Positions 43,827-44,753 of a stretch of DNA of 44,753 bases are shown here, piece by piece (the first letter of the stretch is position 1; every line of letters starts with the position of its first letter). The stretch spans positions 1 to 44,753 of the forward strand of contig CALJOJ010000047.1 in NCBI GenBank assembly GCA_937981665.1. The letters run 5' to 3'. Below the pieces are notes generated by a model. That model saw nothing but the letters and a program-made list of their open reading frames with translations. It had not been told where the DNA came from and ran no database searches. This DNA is from an uncultured Rubritalea sp. GTDB lineage: Bacteria; Verrucomicrobiota; Verrucomicrobiia; Verrucomicrobiales; Akkermansiaceae. The position numbers were made by a program, and so were the translations under genes.

Positions 43827-44743
43827 GTTGCCTTTATATAAAAGTCTACAGTTCTCTGTAATCCCTCACTGAAGCCCACTTGAGGAACCCAGCCACTCGC
43901 CTTTAATTTCGAAGAATCAGCCAACGAATGCCGCACATCACCAGCCCTCACAGGGCTGTACTCTAGTTCAGAGTTAGACTTACCTAATATAAGAATCTCC
44001 CCCACCAAATCATTGATCGTCACACTTTCGCCATAACCTACATTAAAAATCTCTCCATCCACAGCAGCCTGCCCTACATGTGCAAGAGCTTCCACTAAGT
44101 CCTCCACAAAAACAAAATCCCTCGTCTGCTCACCATCACCATGAATGATTATCTTCTCTCCCAAGCTCGCCTTCTTACAGAAATTCGGAATTGCAGCCGC
44201 ATAGCCTGAGTCTGGGTTTTGACGAGGGCCAAAGACATTAAAAAATCTTAGCGCCACTGATTCAAGCCCCCATATTTTAGCCAACAGAGTCAAATAATTC
44301 TCCCCGTCAGCTTTACTTAATGCATAAATACTTTCAGGGCATGCCGTCATCGTCTCCACTTTAGGTAAGGTTGGCTCGTTACCATAAACTGCTGCAGATG
44401 ATGCGAATATAATCCTCTTACACTCCATTTTTTGCATCTTCTTCATCACATTAAGAAGCCCCATATTATTTAGATTCACACAGTCCAGCGGCTCATCAAG
44501 AGAACCTGGAGCGCTCGTATAAGCAGCCAGATGATAAACCAAATCAACTCCACTTAGTGCATCTTCTAAAGCATCTTGATCAAGAATCGAGGCCTCGACT
44601 ACATGCACATCCATACCAGCTAAGTTTTCTCTATTTCCCGCAGAAAAATCATCAAAAACCGTCACATGATTACCACTTTTAATCAGTTTCTCAGTTAGGT
44701 GAGAACCAATAAATCCAGCACCTCCTGTTATTAAGATATTCAT
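43823..44743 (-). CDS. NAD-dependent sugar nucleotide epimerase/dehydratase (GalE-like SDR)
   Basis: A 306-residue extended short-chain dehydrogenase. The Rossmann motif TGGAGFIGSHL is at 6-16, HLAAYTSAPGS near 71-81, the catalytic SSAAVYG near 115-121, and Y140-x3-K144 (YALSK). FNVFGPRQNPDSGYAA, GDGEQTRDFVFVEDL and FNVGYGE are as in UDP-glucose 4-epimerases and UDP-glucuronate epimerase relatives. It produces a nucleotide sugar for the locus downstream. The start ATG at 44743 is 10 bases from the window edge, so its own promoter or an upstream operon partner is outside. Confidence 0.92.
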   Translation of the reverse strand: MNILITGGAGFIGSHLTEKLIKSGNHVTVFDDFSAGNRENLAGMDVHVVEASILDQDALEDALSGVDLVYHLAAYTSAPGSLDEPLDCVNLNNMGLLNVMKKMQKMECKRIIFASSAAVYGNEPTLPKVETMTACPESIYALSKADGENYLTLLAKIWGLESVALRFFNVFGPRQNPDSGYAAAIPNFCKKASLGEKIIIHGDGEQTRDFVFVEDLVEALAHVGQAAVDGEIFNVGYGESVTINDLVGEILILGKSNSELEYSPVRAGDVRHSLADSSKLKASGWVPQVGFSEGLQRTVDFYIKAT

Positions 44744-44753
44744 AATCTATATT

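Overview
The window reads as a stretch of bacterial chromosome, most likely from the Verrucomicrobiota (Rubritalea/Akkermansiaceae-like). The pointers are moderate G+C, very few Shine-Dalgarno sequences in front of starts, an RsmA-Nudix fusion, an exosortase/EpsI locus and a secreted sialate O-acetylesterase-type enzyme. The lineage is an inference from gene content, not proven. No rRNA, tRNA or CRISPR array was seen.

Layout. 1-560: a decayed IS66-family element with both terminal inverted repeats and a frameshifted tnpB. 632-9073, mostly minus strand: a Rid-family protein, alaS, a carboxyltransferase-domain protein without a biotin domain, a membrane-anchored parvulin and the PII gene glnB, which has a well-spaced sigma-54 promoter; a small acidic protein gene diverges from glnB, and an amidohydrolase gene follows. 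9203-10546: RsmA (KsgA) fused to a Nudix hydrolase. 10642-12006: a divergent pair, a winged-helix protein and an unknown 193-residue protein. They are separated by an AT-rich region with two mirrored pairs of the same 10-bp motif, each pair spaced exactly 19 bp; this is the clearest unexplained regulatory structure in the window. 12017-12190: a second IS66 remnant.

12193-20759 (minus strand): a likely membrane-maintenance module of YqiJ-like OB-fold membrane protein, YqiK-like flotillin and a giant 1697-residue DUF3686/AAA+ ATPase, with a GxxExxY nuclease-fold gene between the last two. A 228-bp MITE-like inverted-repeat element lies just upstream. Then come a periplasmic beta-carbonic anhydrase (21295), an FAD monooxygenase with an N-terminal DnaJ-like zinc finger (22239), a TIGR03915/TIGR03916 putative DNA-repair pair (23733-25997), a large DUF2339 membrane protein (26108) and a secreted sialate O-acetylesterase-like protein (28995).

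30489-34416 (minus strand): small proteins and a translation/nucleotide cluster prs-rplY-pth-rpsF-ssb, with a 42-residue one-helix membrane ORF right after the ssb terminator. 34563-44743 (minus strand): an exopolysaccharide locus of epimerase, glycosyltransferase, nucleotidyltransferase-HAD fusion, CDP-glycerol glycerophosphotransferase-like enzyme, exosortase, EpsI, O-antigen ligase-TPR protein and polyprenyl-phosphate glycosylphosphotransferase. It probably makes a surface polymer, possibly with glycerol-phosphate-type substituents, linked to exosortase-mediated protein sorting. The locus runs off the right edge.
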